The notes: generated from the sequence alone by a model not told the origin. Positions 25,595 to 35,728 are shown, counted from the stretch's first letter. The stretch: DNA of 64,000 bases from Flavobacterium sp. (GCA_021740105.1 JAIPAM010000005.1:62001-126000), one strand, 5' to 3'. Program-made: numbers and translations.

Positions 25595-26005
25595 TTAATT
25601 TGCTTGTGTGTTATTAATAGCTCCCAACACGATTGTTACGTGATTAGAACGTTTTCTAATTCTGTGTGCGCGACCTTGAGGTGCTGGACGAAGTCTTTTT
25701 AACATCATTCCTCCATCTACTCTAATCTCTTTTACGAATAAGCCTGCTTCTTCCATACTAGCGTCAGGGTTTTTTGCTTGCCAGTTGGCAATTACAGATA
25801 AAACCAATTTTTCTAATTTTCTTGAAGCTTCTTTAGAACTAAATCTTAAAATATTTAGTGCTCTCTCTACCTTCTGACCTCTTACTAGATCTGCTACTAA
25901 GCGCATTTTTCTAGGTGAAGTAGGGCAGTTATTTAACTTTGCAAAGGCCAGTGACTTATTAGCCTCTTTTCTTGCGTCTGCTGTTTCTCTTTTACGAACT
26001 CCCAT
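25595..26005 (-). CDS. rplV: 50S ribosomal protein L22
   Basis: 136 aa; lines the exit tunnel with its beta-hairpin. The [18 protein letters not shown] signature at about 25-42 and the hairpin/tail [27 protein letters not shown] are present. It lies between rpsS and rpsC with gaps of 6 and 5 bp. Confidence 0.98.
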   Translation of the reverse strand: MGVRKRETADARKEANKSLAFAKLNNCPTSPRKMRLVADLVRGQKVERALNILRFSSKEASRKLEKLVLSVIANWQAKNPDASMEEAGLFVKEIRVDGGMMLKRLRPAPQGRAHRIRKRSNHVTIVLGAINNTQAN

Positions 26006-26011
26006 TGCTTC

Positions 26012-26290
26012 TTATTTTTTACCTTTATTTTTTGCTCCAGCATGACCTCTAAAAGATCGAGTTGGTGAAAATTCTCCTAATTTGTGACCTACCATGTTTT
26101 CTGTTACGTAAACCGGTACGAATTGACGACCGTTATGAACTGCAATAGTTTGTCCAACAAAATCTGGAGTAATCATAGAAGCTCTAGACCAAGTCTTAAC
26201 TACTCCTTTATTACCTCCGGCAATGTTTTCTTCTACTTTCTTTTCTAACTTATAATGAACGAAAGGTCCTTTTTTTAATGAACGTGCCAT
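26012..26290 (-). CDS. rpsS: 30S ribosomal protein S19
   Basis: 92 aa; 30S head protein that pairs with S13. [20 protein letters not shown] at the start and the signature [24 protein letters not shown] near 59-82 identify it. It lies 6 bp after rplB. Confidence 0.98.
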   Translation of the reverse strand: MARSLKKGPFVHYKLEKKVEENIAGGNKGVVKTWSRASMITPDFVGQTIAVHNGRQFVPVYVTENMVGHKLGEFSPTRSFRGHAGAKNKGKK

Positions 26291-26296
26291 ATCTTA

Positions 26297-27121
26297 TTAT
26301 TTCTTTCTACGTTCTACAATATACTTGTTACTCGGGTTTTTCTTAGAACGCGTTCTATAACCTTTAGCAGGTATTCCATTTCTTGAACGTGGATGTCCAC
26401 CAGAAGAACGTCCTTCACCACCACCCATTGGGTGATCGACAGGGTTCATTGCAACAGGTCTTGTTCTAGGTCTTCTTCCTAACCATCTTGTTCTACCTGC
26501 TTTACCAGATACAACCAATTGGTGGTCTGAATTAGATACTGCTCCAATTGTAGCGGTACAAGTTAACAAGATTAATCTTGTTTCACCTGATGGCATTTTA
26601 ATTGTTGCGTATTTTCCATCTCTTGCCATTAATTGAGCGAATGTTCCAGCAGAACGTGAAATTACAGCACCTTGACCTGGTCTTAATTCGATACAAGATA
26701 TAACAGTTCCAAGAGGAATTCTGCTAAGAGGCAATGTATTACCAATTTCTGGTTGCGCGTCTGGACCAGAAACTAATTTCTGCCCAACTTGCAATCCATT
26801 TTGTGCAATTACATAAGTTTTTTCACCATCAGCATAAGCTAATAAAGCGATAAACGCAGTACGATTTGGATCGTATTCGATTGATTTCACTGAAGCAGGA
26901 ATTCCTTCTTTAGTTCTTTTGAAATCAATAATACGATATCTCTGCTTGTGACCACCACCCGTATAACGCATGGTCATCTTTCCTTGACTATTTCTACCTC
27001 CAGAGTTTTTTATCGGCGCTATCAAAGAGCGTTCCGGCTTATCAGTTGTAATGGCGTCATAACCATTCACAACTCTAAATCGCTGACCTGGGGTAATAGG
27101 TTTAAGTTTTCTTACTGACAT
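26297..27121 (-). CDS. rplB: 50S ribosomal protein L2
   Basis: 274 aa; essential for subunit association and peptidyl transferase activity. The N-terminal OB domain and C-terminal SH3-like domain are complete, with the signature [20 protein letters not shown] near 222-241 carrying the conserved His. It lies 9 bp after rplW. Confidence 0.98.
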   Translation of the reverse strand: MSVRKLKPITPGQRFRVVNGYDAITTDKPERSLIAPIKNSGGRNSQGKMTMRYTGGGHKQRYRIIDFKRTKEGIPASVKSIEYDPNRTAFIALLAYADGEKTYVIAQNGLQVGQKLVSGPDAQPEIGNTLPLSRIPLGTVISCIELRPGQGAVISRSAGTFAQLMARDGKYATIKMPSGETRLILLTCTATIGAVSNSDHQLVVSGKAGRTRWLGRRPRTRPVAMNPVDHPMGGGEGRSSGGHPRSRNGIPAKGYRTRSKKNPSNKYIVERRKK

Positions 27122-27130
27122 CTTTCTATT

Positions 27131-27421
27131 CTAGATATTGTTGTAAAAATCAATTGTTTCTCCTTCTTGTACTTGAACTATTGCTTTTTTTGCTGCATTA
27201 GTCTTTCCACTTATTAAACCACTCTTAGTGTATTTTGTAGTTCTATCTGGTCTTACGTTGATCGTATTTACGCTAACAACAGATACTCCATAAGCAGCTT
27301 CAACAGCTTTCTTAATTTGTACTTTGTTTGCCTTTTTGTCAACGAAAAAACCAAATTGGTTCAAAACCTCACTTTGTTTGGTCATTTTTTCTGTAACTAT
27401 AGGTTTTATTATGATGCTCAT
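27131..27421 (-). CDS. rplW: 50S ribosomal protein L23
   Basis: 96 aa; docking site for trigger factor and SRP at the tunnel exit. MSIIIKPIVTEKMTKQSEV at the start, [22 protein letters not shown], then VVSVNTINVRPDRTTKY. It lies 7 bp after rplD. Confidence 0.97.
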   Translation of the reverse strand: MSIIIKPIVTEKMTKQSEVLNQFGFFVDKKANKVQIKKAVEAAYGVSVVSVNTINVRPDRTTKYTKSGLISGKTNAAKKAIVQVQEGETIDFYNNI

Positions 27422-27428
27422 CTCCTAG

Positions 27429-28058
27429 TTATTTACTTAAATTATCTTCAATTCCTTCTAGTGAGCCTTCTAATAATACTAAATTATTAGCATTTAATAT
27501 AGCGTAAGTGCTTAATTCTAAGTTACTTAACACGCTAGACCCCTTTAAATTACGTGACGACAAATATACATTTTTATTTGAATCACCCAACACAAACAAA
27601 GATTTTTTATTCTCTAAACCTAATGCCTTCAAAACATTGATGAAGTTTTTAGTGTTTGGAGTTTCAAAAGTAAAGTCTTCAACAACAATAATGTTGGATT
27701 CTTTAGCTTTGATTGAGAAAGCTGATTTTCTTGCTAAACGCTTCAATCCTTTATTCAATTTAAATGAATAACTTCTTGGTCTAGGTCCGAAAACTGTTCC
27801 TCCACCTTTGAATAATGGATTCTTTGCACTACCAGCACGAGCTGTACCAGTACCTTTTTGTTTTTTAATCTTACGAGTACTTCCGGCAACTTCAGCTCTT
27901 TCTTTTGCTTTGTGAGTTCCTTGTCTTTGGTTTGCTAAATATTGTTTAACATCCAAATATACTGCATGATTATTTGGTTCAATACCATATACTGAATCAG
28001 AAAGTTGAACTTTTCTTCCAGTATCTTTTCCGTTGAAATCTAATACTTTTACTTCCAT
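27429..28058 (-). CDS. rplD: 50S ribosomal protein L4
   Basis: 209 aa; lines the exit tunnel with its extended loop (KIKKQKGTGTARAGSAKNPLF, near 63-83, with RQGTHKAKERAEV before it). In E. coli L4 represses the S10 operon. The start overlaps the rplC stop by one base (TAATG), so translation is probably coupled. Confidence 0.98.
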   Translation of the reverse strand: MEVKVLDFNGKDTGRKVQLSDSVYGIEPNNHAVYLDVKQYLANQRQGTHKAKERAEVAGSTRKIKKQKGTGTARAGSAKNPLFKGGGTVFGPRPRSYSFKLNKGLKRLARKSAFSIKAKESNIIVVEDFTFETPNTKNFINVLKALGLENKKSLFVLGDSNKNVYLSSRNLKGSSVLSNLELSTYAILNANNLVLLEGSLEGIEDNLSK

Positions 28059-28675
28059 TACTTCTGAATGATTACATAAGAGTTGTTACATCCAGGAATA
28101 CATCCTTTAATAACCAGTAAGTTCTTTTCAGATACTACTTTTAAAACTCTAAGGTTTTGAACTTTTACATTGTCTCCTCCCATTCTTCCAGCCATACGCA
28201 TTCCTTTGAATACTCTAGATGGATAAGAAGAAGCTCCAACAGATCCTGGCGCTCTTAAACGGTTGTGTTGACCGTGAGTTGCTTGTCCAACACCACCAAA
28301 ACCGTGACGTTTAACAACCCCTTGAAAACCTTTACCTTTAGATACACCTTGTACATCTACAAATTCTCCTTCTTGAAAAATAGAAACATCTATAAGATCT
28401 CCTAATTTTTGTTCTGTTGCGAAATTTTGGAATTCAACGACTTTTTTCTTAGCTACAGTTCCCGCTTTTTTAAAGTGACCTACAGCCGCTTTTGTGGAAT
28501 GTTTCTCGTTTTTGTCATCGAAACCAAGTTGCAACGCTTCGTACCCGTCAACACCTTTGGTTCTGACTTGGGTAACAACACATGGTCCAGCTTCGATTAC
28601 CGTACAAGGAATATTTTTCCCGTTTTCGTCGAAAATGCTGGTCATGCCGATTTTTCTACCAATTAACCCAGACAT
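28058..28675 (-). CDS. rplC: 50S ribosomal protein L3
   Basis: 205 aa; early assembly protein reaching the peptidyl transferase centre. [20 protein letters not shown] at the start, [20 protein letters not shown] near 116-135 and [16 protein letters not shown] further on are typical. A 79-bp gap with a perfect hairpin (28708-28734) precedes it. Confidence 0.98.
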   Translation of the reverse strand: MSGLIGRKIGMTSIFDENGKNIPCTVIEAGPCVVTQVRTKGVDGYEALQLGFDDKNEKHSTKAAVGHFKKAGTVAKKKVVEFQNFATEQKLGDLIDVSIFQEGEFVDVQGVSKGKGFQGVVKRHGFGGVGQATHGQHNRLRAPGSVGASSYPSRVFKGMRMAGRMGGDNVKVQNLRVLKVVSEKNLLVIKGCIPGCNNSYVIIQK

Positions 28676-28707
28676 AATTATTATTTATTAATTATTAAAA
28701 ATTGCAC

Positions 28708-28734
28708 ATTATGCGGTAATAAATACCGCATAAT
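28708..28734 (-). promoter_or_regulatory. Perfect hairpin between rpsJ and rplC
   Basis: An 11-bp perfect stem (ATTATGCGGTA at 28708-28718 with TACCGCATAAT at 28724-28734) around a 5-nt loop, in an otherwise featureless AT-rich gap of 79 bp. On the minus strand a short U-run occurs about 7 nt later. It may be an attenuator, a processing site or a protein-binding operator. Confidence 0.6.
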
Positions 28735-28754
28735 TAGATACAATATACTTATAC

Positions 28755-29060
28755 TTATACTTTTATCTCTACTTCAACACCACTTGGTAACTCTAATTTC
28801 ATTAGAGCGTCAATAGTTTTTGATGAAGAAGAATAAATGTCAATTAATCTCTTATATGACATTACTTCAAATTGTTCTCTCGCTTTTTTGTTAACGTGTG
28901 GAGAACGCAAAACAGTGAAAAGTTTTTTGTGTGTTGGCAATGGAATTGGTCCAGTTACTACAGCACCTGTGCTCTTTACCGTTTTTACAATCTTTTCAGC
29001 AGACTTGTCTACCAACATGTGATCGTAAGATTTCAATTTTATTCTGATTTTTTGACTCAT
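28755..29060 (-). CDS. rpsJ: 30S ribosomal protein S10
   Basis: 101 aa; 30S head protein and, with NusB, part of antitermination complexes. [20 protein letters not shown] and [29 protein letters not shown] identify it. It lies only 11 bp after fusA, so the str and S10 segments form one operon without a tuf gene between them. Confidence 0.98.
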   Translation of the reverse strand: MSQKIRIKLKSYDHMLVDKSAEKIVKTVKSTGAVVTGPIPLPTHKKLFTVLRSPHVNKKAREQFEVMSYKRLIDIYSSSSKTIDALMKLELPSGVEVEIKV

Positions 29061-29071
29061 TTTCTTAAAGA

Positions 29072-31228
29072 TTAAGCGTTTCCTTTTGCTTTTTTGATAA
29101 CTGCTTCTGAAATATTTGCTGGTGTTTCAGCGTAGTGTGAAAATTCCATTGTAGAGGTTGCTCTACCAGAAGATAATGTTCTTAATGTGGTTACATAACC
29201 AAACATTTCTGATAATGGCACATCTGCTTTAATGGTTTTAGCTCCATTTCTGTCTCCCATGTCATTCACTTGACCTCTACGACGGTTGATATCACCTACG
29301 ATATCTCCCATGTTTTCTTCAGGTGTAATCACTTCCATTTTCATGATAGGTTCAAGAACTATAGCTCCAGCTGCTTTTGCAACTTCTCTGTAACCCATTC
29401 TAGCTGCCAATTCAAAAGAAAGGGCATCAGAATCCACAGGGTGGAAAGATCCGTCAGTTAAAGTTACTTTCAAACTATCTACTTGATATCCTGCAAGAGG
29501 TCCAGTTTTCATAGCTTCACGGAAACCTTTCTCAACAGAAGGAATATATTCTTTAGGAACGTTACCCCCTTTAACCGCGTTGATAAACTGTAATCCTTTT
29601 GGAATTTTACCGTCAACTTCATCTGCTGGTTCTAATGTAAATACGATATCACCGAATTTACCACGACCTCCAGATTGTTTTTTGTATGTTTCTCTGTGAG
29701 TAGCTGTTTTTGTAAAAGCTTCTTTATATTCAACTTGAGGTTCTCCTTGGTTTACTTCAACTTTGAATTCACGTTTCATTCTATCTACAAGAATATCTAA
29801 GTGTAACTCTCCCATTCCTGAAATAATAGTTTGACCAGAAGCCTCATCAGTTCTAACAGTAAAAGTAGGATCCTCTTCAGCTAATTTAGCTAAAGCCATA
29901 CCCATTTTATCCACGTCAGCTTTTGTTTTTGGCTCAATTGCAATACCAATTACTGGCGCAGGGAATTTCATTGATTCAAGGATAATTGGGTGTTTTTCAT
30001 CACACAAAGTATCTCCTGTTTTGATATCTTTAAATCCAACTGCCGCTCCAATATCACCTGCCTCGATATAATCGATTGGGTTTTGTTTGTTAGCGTGCAT
30101 TTGGTAGATACGAGAAATTCTTTCTTTATTTCCAGAACGAGTGTTCAATACATAAGAACCAGCATCTAATCTTCCAGAATAAGCACGGAAGAAAGCCAAA
30201 CGACCTACGAATGGGTCAGTAGCAATTTTAAATGCCAAAGCAGCGAATGGCTCTTTAACATCTGGCTTACGTAAAATTTTAGTTTGGTCTTCTTCTAATA
30301 ATTCAGCATCATCAGGGTGAATACCTTCAATTCCTTCTTTATCCATTGGAGATGGCAAATATTTACATACCGCATCTAACATGAATTGAACTCCTTTATT
30401 TTTAAATGAAGATCCAGCGATCATTGGGATGATAGCCATATCCATTGTAGCCGCTCTTAATGCGATATTGATTTCTTCCTCTGTAATAGAATCTTCATCT
30501 TCCATGAATTTTTCTAAAAGGTTTTCATCATAATCAGCAACCGCTTCAATAAGGATAGATCTGTATTCTTTAACTTCAGCCAACATATCTTCTGGAATAG
30601 GCACGATATCAAAAGTTGCCCCTTGAGTTTCGTCATGCCATACAATAGCTTGGTTTTTAACTAAATCAACTACTCCTTTGAAATCATTTTCTTCACCAAT
30701 TGGCAAAGTGATTGCAACAGCATTTGATTTTAACATGTCTCTAACTTGTTGACATACATTCAAAAAATTAGAACCTTGACGGTCCATTTTGTTTACGAAT
30801 CCCATACGTGGAACTCTATATTGATCAGCTAATCTCCAGTTAGTTTCCGATTGAGGCTCAACACCATCAACTGCACTAAACAAGAAAACCAACCCATCCA
30901 ATACACGTAATGAACGGTTTACCTCAACGGTAAAATCCACGTGACCCGGGGTGTCAATAATATTAAAGTGGTACGGTAAACTTTCAGGTAATACTTTACC
31001 TTGTTCAGTTGGGAAATTCCATTCACAAGTAGTAGCAGCAGAAGTAATTGTAATACCTCTTTCTTGCTCTTGTGCCATCCAGTCCATTGTTGCAGCACCA
31101 TCGTGTACTTCACCAATTTTGTGTGATTTTCCAGTGTAGAATAATATACGCTCCGTAGTTGTTGTTTTACCAGCATCAATGTGAGCAGCAATTCCTATGT
31201 TTCTTGTGTATTTTAAATCTCTTGCCAT
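29072..31228 (-). CDS. fusA: Elongation factor G
   Basis: 718 aa GTPase that drives translocation on the ribosome. The G domain has [14 protein letters not shown] (residues about 14-27), the [10 protein letters not shown] switch [13 protein letters not shown] and NKMDRQG motifs. Domains II to V follow, with the domain IV segment [14 protein letters not shown] and the C-terminal [20 protein letters not shown]. Length is normal. It lies 11 bp after rpsG and 11 bp before rpsJ. Confidence 0.98.
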   Translation of the reverse strand: MARDLKYTRNIGIAAHIDAGKTTTTERILFYTGKSHKIGEVHDGAATMDWMAQEQERGITITSAATTCEWNFPTEQGKVLPESLPYHFNIIDTPGHVDFTVEVNRSLRVLDGLVFLFSAVDGVEPQSETNWRLADQYRVPRMGFVNKMDRQGSNFLNVCQQVRDMLKSNAVAITLPIGEENDFKGVVDLVKNQAIVWHDETQGATFDIVPIPEDMLAEVKEYRSILIEAVADYDENLLEKFMEDEDSITEEEINIALRAATMDMAIIPMIAGSSFKNKGVQFMLDAVCKYLPSPMDKEGIEGIHPDDAELLEEDQTKILRKPDVKEPFAALAFKIATDPFVGRLAFFRAYSGRLDAGSYVLNTRSGNKERISRIYQMHANKQNPIDYIEAGDIGAAVGFKDIKTGDTLCDEKHPIILESMKFPAPVIGIAIEPKTKADVDKMGMALAKLAEEDPTFTVRTDEASGQTIISGMGELHLDILVDRMKREFKVEVNQGEPQVEYKEAFTKTATHRETYKKQSGGRGKFGDIVFTLEPADEVDGKIPKGLQFINAVKGGNVPKEYIPSVEKGFREAMKTGPLAGYQVDSLKVTLTDGSFHPVDSDALSFELAARMGYREVAKAAGAIVLEPIMKMEVITPEENMGDIVGDINRRRGQVNDMGDRNGAKTIKADVPLSEMFGYVTTLRTLSSGRATSTMEFSHYAETPANISEAVIKKAKGNA

Positions 31229-31239
31229 TTCTTTATCTA

Positions 31240-31716
31240 TTAAAATCTAAAATGTGAGAATGCTTTATTTGCTTCAGCCATCTTGTGAGTATCCATTCTC
31301 TTTTTAACAGCCGCACCTTCTTCTTTAGCCGCAGCTAAACATTCTGACGCTAGCCTTTGAGCCATCGATTTCTCATTTCTTCTTCTAGAATAAAGTATTA
31401 ACCACTTCATTGCCATAGAAATTTTTCTGTCTGGTCTGATTTGCATTGGAATTTGGAAGGTAGCTCCACCTACTCTACGACTACGTACTTCTACGTGAGG
31501 CATAACGTTAGTTAAAGCATCTTTCCAGATTTCTAATGAATCTTTTTCTGAATCCTGCTTTTTAGCTTCTATGATATCAATTGCATCATAAAATACTTTG
31601 AAAGCTGTTGATTTTTTTCCGTCCCACATTAAGTTGTTCACAAAACGGGTTACCAGTTGGTCATTGAACCTTGGATCTGGTAAAAGTGGTCTTTTCTTTG
31701 CCGCTCTTTTTCTCAT
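31240..31716 (-). CDS. rpsG: 30S ribosomal protein S7
   Basis: 158 aa; 16S rRNA 3'-domain organiser contacting E-site t[23 protein letters not shown], the [25 protein letters not shown] block near 66-90, and the C-terminal [15 protein letters not shown] are diagnostic. The 58-bp gap to rpsL contains six in-phase heptads (31732-31773). Confidence 0.98.
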   Translation of the reverse strand: MRKRAAKKRPLLPDPRFNDQLVTRFVNNLMWDGKKSTAFKVFYDAIDIIEAKKQDSEKDSLEIWKDALTNVMPHVEVRSRRVGGATFQIPMQIRPDRKISMAMKWLILYSRRRNEKSMAQRLASECLAAAKEEGAAVKKRMDTHKMAEANKAFSHFRF

Positions 31717-31731
31717 GTTTTTCTTTTTTGG

Positions 31732-31773
31732 CTTTTAGCTTTTAACTTATCGCTAACTGCTAACTGCTTTTAA
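31732..31773. repeat. CTTTTAA/CTAACTG heptads between rpsL and rpsG
   Basis: 42 bp that split into six 7-mers: CTTTTAG, CTTTTAA, CTTATCG, CTAACTG, CTAACTG, CTTTTAA. They are unrelated in sequence to the CG-heptads of the fucose region but have the same 7-bp period. They make up most of the 58-bp spacer in a highly expressed operon. Confidence 0.75.
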
Positions 31774-31774
31774 A

Positions 31775-32158
31775 TTACTTTTTTACTTCTTTTGGGCGTT
31801 TTGCTCCGTACTTAGATCTTCTTTGTGTTCTTCCTGCTACACCTGATGTATCAAGCGCACCACGCACAATGTGGTATCTAACTCCTGGCAAATCTTTTAC
31901 CCTTCCACCCCTAACTAATACTATCGAGTGCTCTTGTAGATTGTGTCCTTCTCCAGGGATATAGGCATTTACCTCATTACCATTTGTCAAACGTACACGC
32001 GCTACTTTACGCATTGCAGAGTTTGGTTTTTTTGGTGTAGTAGTGTAAACACGCGTACAAACCCCTCTTCTTTGAGGACAAGAATCTAAAGCAACCGATT
32101 TACTCTTCTTAGTTATCTGAGTTCTTCCTGTTCTTACTAATTGTTGAATTGTTGGCAT
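31775..32158 (-). CDS. rpsL: 30S ribosomal protein S12
   Basis: 127 aa; decoding-centre protein. [20 protein letters not shown] starts it. The conserved [21 protein letters not shown] (Lys43-equivalent region) and [19 protein letters not shown] (Lys88-equivalent) are present with the lysines expected of a streptomycin-sensitive protein. It is the first gene of the 17-kb operon, directly after the promoter at 32211-32240. Confidence 0.98.
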   Translation of the reverse strand: MPTIQQLVRTGRTQITKKSKSVALDSCPQRRGVCTRVYTTTPKKPNSAMRKVARVRLTNGNEVNAYIPGEGHNLQEHSIVLVRGGRVKDLPGVRYHIVRGALDTSGVAGRTQRRSKYGAKRPKEVKK

Positions 32159-32210
32159 AATTAATACTAAAAATTACTTTATATTAAATTTCCCGCTTTT
32201 TACGGGGTTG

Positions 32211-32240
32211 CAAATATACAAATTATTTTTTTTTATCCAA
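32211..32240 (-). promoter_or_regulatory. Main promoter of the str-S10-spc-alpha operon
   Basis: On the minus strand, TTG (32240-32238), a 19-bp spacer and TATATTTG (32218-32211), a complete Bacteroidetes consensus. The predicted start near 32206 gives a leader of about 45 nt that begins with a small CCCG/CGGG hairpin (within 32191-32206) before the rpsL ATG at 32158. No equally good promoter was found inside the operon. Confidence 0.8.
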
Positions 32241-32340
32241 ATCCTAATTCATTAATTTTCAAAGCATTTTAAAATCACCGCATTTTATTATACTATTTTA
32301 CTATTTTTACGTTACTCTATTACATGAATTGGAACTCAAA

Positions 32341-34011
32341 TTGAAAAAATCAATCTTAATTATCTTTCTAATTTTATCTACTAATGTCGTTCGGGCACAA
32401 AATACCTATTTGAAAATTGCAAGCGCAGCTGATTTTGAAAATAAAATAATAGATTCTATTGGATACAATACCAAGCATGCTTCTGCAAAAGCGGTAATTG
32501 AGGAATTTCAATTGGTTTCAACCAAACTAATGAAATTGGGCTACATTAGCTCTGAACTTACCAGTAATAACAAAGTAAATGACAGTACTTTTCTATTTCA
32601 AATTAATCTAAAAAGGAAAACTGATTTTATACATATATATATAGGTAAAAATTCCAATTCAAAATTACTTCCAAATGAGTTCCAAAAAAGCGATACGCTG
32701 ATTGTAAAAATTAGTGAAACCGAAAATTATTTAAACACTTTATTAAATGAATTGGAATCCAAGGGATATTCTCTAGCTAAATTGAAATTGGTTAATTTCC
32801 AAAGTAAAAACAATTCTCTTTGCGCCGAGTTATTTCTAGATCCAGGAAATTTTAGGATGTTAAATTCTATTGTCATTAAAGGATATGATAAATTCCCCGA
32901 AAGTCATAAAAAAGAACTACTACGACTGTATAAAAACAAAACCTTCAACCAGGAAAATTTAAGTAAAATCAAAAACTCATTTGACAATTTCCGATTTGTC
33001 AATCAAATAAAATATCCTGAAATTCTTTTTACCAAAGACACTACCAAAATTTACGTATATCTTGAAAAAGCCAAAGCCAATAAATTCGATGGCTACGTGG
33101 GATTTTCAAATAACAAGAACAACAATTTAGAACTCAACGGTTATCTCGATCTTTTATTAGTAAATATTACGAATGCTGGAGAAAACCTATCGCTATACTG
33201 GAAAAGCGATAGCGGAAATCAAAAGACTTTTAATTTAGGTGTAGAAGTACCTTATGTTTTTAAAAGTCCTATAGGTATTAAAGCCAATTTGAATATTTAC
33301 AAACAAGATACTATTTTTCAAAATGCAAAAACAGCTATAGAAGTAGGGTATTTTTTTAACTATAATAGTCGGTTGTATTTAGGTTACCAATCAGCCGAAT
33401 CTAGCGACATTCAAAACAGCAATAGTACAACTCTTAGAGATTACAGCAACACCTTTGTAACCGCCAATTTCGAATTTCTAAACCTTGATAAGTCTGATTT
33501 TTTGTTTCCTGAGAAAACCAAATTAAGTTCAAAAATCGGTTATGGATCCCGTTATTCCAATTCAAATAATTATCAGCAATTTTTTGCTAACATCGATATC
33601 AGTCATTCTTTACTATTAAATAATAAAAATAGTATCTACTTAAAATCACGGAATTACTACTTGCAAAGCGATCAATATATAATCAATGAGTTGTATCGTT
33701 TTGGGGGGATCAATTCAATTCGGGGTTTTAATGAAAATAGCCTACAGGGAAATTTTTTCAGTTCCTTGTTGACCGAATATCGCTATTTGGTTGCATCTGA
33801 CCTTTATGTACATTCCATTTTAGACTACGGATTTTATTCTGACGCCACCGATTCTAAAAATGACAACTTGTTTGGCTTAGGATTTGGATTTGGTTTACTC
33901 ACAAAAAACGGCATGCTAAATATGGTTTACGCGAATGGCAGTAGCACAAATCAAAAAATTCAACTCTCCAATTCAATAGTGCATTTAAGTCTAAAATTGA
34001 ATTTATTTTAA
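32341..34011 (+). CDS. Omp85-family (BamA/TamA-like) outer membrane protein
   Basis: About 556 aa, exported: the signal peptide reads KKSILIIFLILSTNVVRAQ. An N-terminal soluble part of about 250 residues contains at least one POTRA-like unit (FRMLNSIVIKGYDKFPESHK). The C-terminal half is a beta-barrel with the family's loop-6 IRGF motif inside ELYRFGGINSIRGF and a terminal aromatic residue (LKLNLF). It is shorter than BamA and is more likely a TamA- or surface-antigen-like relative. The start is a TTG at 32341 (or 32329, four codons earlier). A six-codon ORF from the ATG at 32324 ends overlapping it and might couple translation. It diverges from rpsL and is followed by rlmB on the same strand. 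Confidence 0.72.
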   Translation: MKKSILIIFLILSTNVVRAQNTYLKIASAADFENKIIDSIGYNTKHASAKAVIEEFQLVSTKLMKLGYISSELTSNNKVNDSTFLFQINLKRKTDFIHIYIGKNSNSKLLPNEFQKSDTLIVKISETENYLNTLLNELESKGYSLAKLKLVNFQSKNNSLCAELFLDPGNFRMLNSIVIKGYDKFPESHKKELLRLYKNKTFNQENLSKIKNSFDNFRFVNQIKYPEILFTKDTTKIYVYLEKAKANKFDGYVGFSNNKNNNLELNGYLDLLLVNITNAGENLSLYWKSDSGNQKTFNLGVEVPYVFKSPIGIKANLNIYKQDTIFQNAKTAIEVGYFFNYNSRLYLGYQSAESSDIQNSNSTTLRDYSNTFVTANFEFLNLDKSDFLFPEKTKLSSKIGYGSRYSNSNNYQQFFANIDISHSLLLNNKNSIYLKSRNYYLQSDQYIINELYRFGGINSIRGFNENSLQGNFFSSLLTEYRYLVASDLYVHSILDYGFYSDATDSKNDNLFGLGFGFGLLTKNGMLNMVYANGSSTNQKIQLSNSIVHLSLKLNLF

Positions 34012-34103
34012 ATATAAATTCATGAAAATGAGCTTTTTTTACTTCATAATGAAAAAGAAGTTATAGAGTAAAATGATCGTCTTCTTCATCCGGGGTTTTT
34101 TTA

Positions 34104-34111
34104 TATATTTG
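34104..34111 (+). promoter_or_regulatory. -7 element TATATTTG before rlmB
   Basis: TATATTTG lies only 4 nt before the rlmB ATG (34116), predicting transcription from about the A of the start codon. The -33 region has no clear TTG. Confidence 0.5.
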
Positions 34112-34115
34112 CAAA

Positions 34116-34850
34116 ATGGAAAAAGAATACCTAATATTTGGAATACGCGCAATAATTGAAGCAATTCAATCTGGAAAAGAAATTGACAAAGTCTTTGTTC
34201 AAAAAGAAATTTCAGGCGAATTAATGAAAGACCTCATGAAAGTGATGAAGAGAAATAATACTAATTTCTCTTATGTTCCTGTAGAAAAATTAAATAGACT
34301 AACACCTAACAATCACCAAGGAGTAGTCGCTAGTATTTCTCCCATTTCATTTTATGATTTAGAAACTTTAATAGAAACCATAATTGAAAATGGTAAAAAA
34401 CCATTGTTTCTTATACTTGATCAAATTTCAGATGCAAGAAATTTTGGGGCTATAATTAGAACAGCGGAATGCACTGGAGTAAATGGGATAATAATTCAAA
34501 AATCGGGAGCAGCCCCAGTCAATGGAGATACTGTTAAAACATCTGCAGGTGCTGTATTTAATATTCCTATTTGTAAAGTAGAACACATTAAAGACGCTAT
34601 TTTTTTACTTCAGGCAAGCGGAATTAAAACCGTAGCTGCCACTGAAAAAACAGACCTGAGTATTTATGATATTTCACTTAATGAACCCGTTGCTATTATT
34701 ATGGGATCTGAAGATCGAGGAGTCAATCCTTCTGTATTAAAAATTGTAGATGAAAAAGCAAAATTACCTATGTTTGGAACAATAGGTTCTTTAAATGTAT
34801 CGGTAGCTTGCGGTGCTTTTTTATATGAAGCGGTGCGACAAAGGCAATAA
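34116..34850 (+). CDS. rlmB: 23S rRNA (guanosine-2'-O-)-methyltransferase, TrmH/RlmB type
   Basis: 244 aa SPOUT-class RNA methyltransferase. An N-terminal substrate-binding domain (LIFGIRAIIEAIQSGKEIDKVFV) is followed by the knotted SpoU domain with LDQISDARNFGAIIRTAEC (motif 1, about 102-120), IMGSEDRGVNPSVL (motif 2, about 194-207) and GSLNVSVACGAFLYE (motif 3). RlmB methylates G2251 in the P loop of 23S rRNA in E. coli; a sister tRNA or rRNA specificity cannot be excluded. It has a possible leaderless promoter and a terminator at 34872-34906. Confidence 0.87.
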   Translation: MEKEYLIFGIRAIIEAIQSGKEIDKVFVQKEISGELMKDLMKVMKRNNTNFSYVPVEKLNRLTPNNHQGVVASISPISFYDLETLIETIIENGKKPLFLILDQISDARNFGAIIRTAECTGVNGIIIQKSGAAPVNGDTVKTSAGAVFNIPICKVEHIKDAIFLLQASGIKTVAATEKTDLSIYDISLNEPVAIIMGSEDRGVNPSVLKIVDEKAKLPMFGTIGSLNVSVACGAFLYEAVRQRQ

Positions 34851-34871
34851 TTGAATAGGTATATACAAGAT

Positions 34872-34906
34872 GGATTAAGACGAAGGTTTTAATCCGTTTT
34901 TTTTTT
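34872..34906 (+). terminator. Terminator of rlmB
   Basis: GGATTAA (34872-34878) pairs with TTAATCC (34889-34895), followed by a run of T on the plus strand to about 34906. It overlaps the last codons of the convergent rhomboid gene. Confidence 0.6.
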
Positions 34907-35642
34907 CTTTGAATTCGTAGATTACCGATTGACTAGAATTGTAATAAGTTTGATTTTCAGGATCCTCTTCAATAATAGGAAGATTTACAAAATTGCCATT
35001 TTCATCAAATCGCTGCATAAATTTATCTTCAGATGCATCGTAATCAGGATGTTCCCAATCGTATTTTATAAGCTTTTTATATTCAGCCGTTTTGTAAATT
35101 AGGGCAAAAACAAAGCCTGTAATTAATCCTGAAAGATGTCCTTCCCAAGAAATCCCATCTTTAATATTTGGAAAAATATACCATACCATACTTCCATAAA
35201 TTAAAACCACAAGTAGAGAAAGCGCTACCAATCGGTAATATTTAGTCCTAATTCCCTTAAAAAAAATAAAACTCACCAAAACATAAATTAAGGAACTCGC
35301 ACCGATATGTATGGATTCACGACCGATAAACCAAGTAATTAAGCCCGAAACTAATATACCATTTACTAAAATTTTATAAAATAGATCACGGTAGAAATAG
35401 TGCAAAGCTGCTAATAATACTAACAGTGGTATGGAATTATTATAAAGGTGTTCTAAATTTCCATGGAGGAATGGAGCGCAAATAACACCTATTAATCCTG
35501 AGAAAGTTCTTGGGTAAATTCCGAATTGATTAAAATTAAAATGAAAACGAATGTCAACCCAAAATAGAATCCACAACACCAAAACCAATAAAAATGGAAT
35601 TAGTAAAACAGAAGGTGTGAATTTAAAATGGTTGTCGTTCAT
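34875..35642 (-). CDS. Rhomboid-family intramembrane serine protease
   Basis: 255 aa with about six transmembrane helices. HGNLEHLYNNSIPL (60-73) is the TM2 histidine/asparagine motif. The catalytic serine is Ser116 in HIGASSLIY and the catalytic histidine is His169 in EGHLSG. The residue after the nucleophile is Ser rather than the usual Gly of GxSG. A C-terminal cytoplasmic tail of about 60 residues is polar (YDASEDKFMQRFDENGNFV). It would cleave membrane protein helices in the inner membrane; substrates are unknown. It is convergent with rlmB, 24 bp apart. Confidence 0.85.
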   Translation of the reverse strand: MNDNHFKFTPSVLLIPFLLVLVLWILFWVDIRFHFNFNQFGIYPRTFSGLIGVICAPFLHGNLEHLYNNSIPLLVLLAALHYFYRDLFYKILVNGILVSGLITWFIGRESIHIGASSLIYVLVSFIFFKGIRTKYYRLVALSLLVVLIYGSMVWYIFPNIKDGISWEGHLSGLITGFVFALIYKTAEYKKLIKYDWEHPDYDASEDKFMQRFDENGNFVNLPIIEEDPENQTYYNSSQSVIYEFKEKKNGLKPSS

Positions 35643-35728
35643 AAATGTATTTCTAAAATTCTTTAAGAGTAATCAAAAATAAAACCAAAAAAAGTAAGTG
35701 CAATTTTGTCATAGAAATTTGAAGTAGC

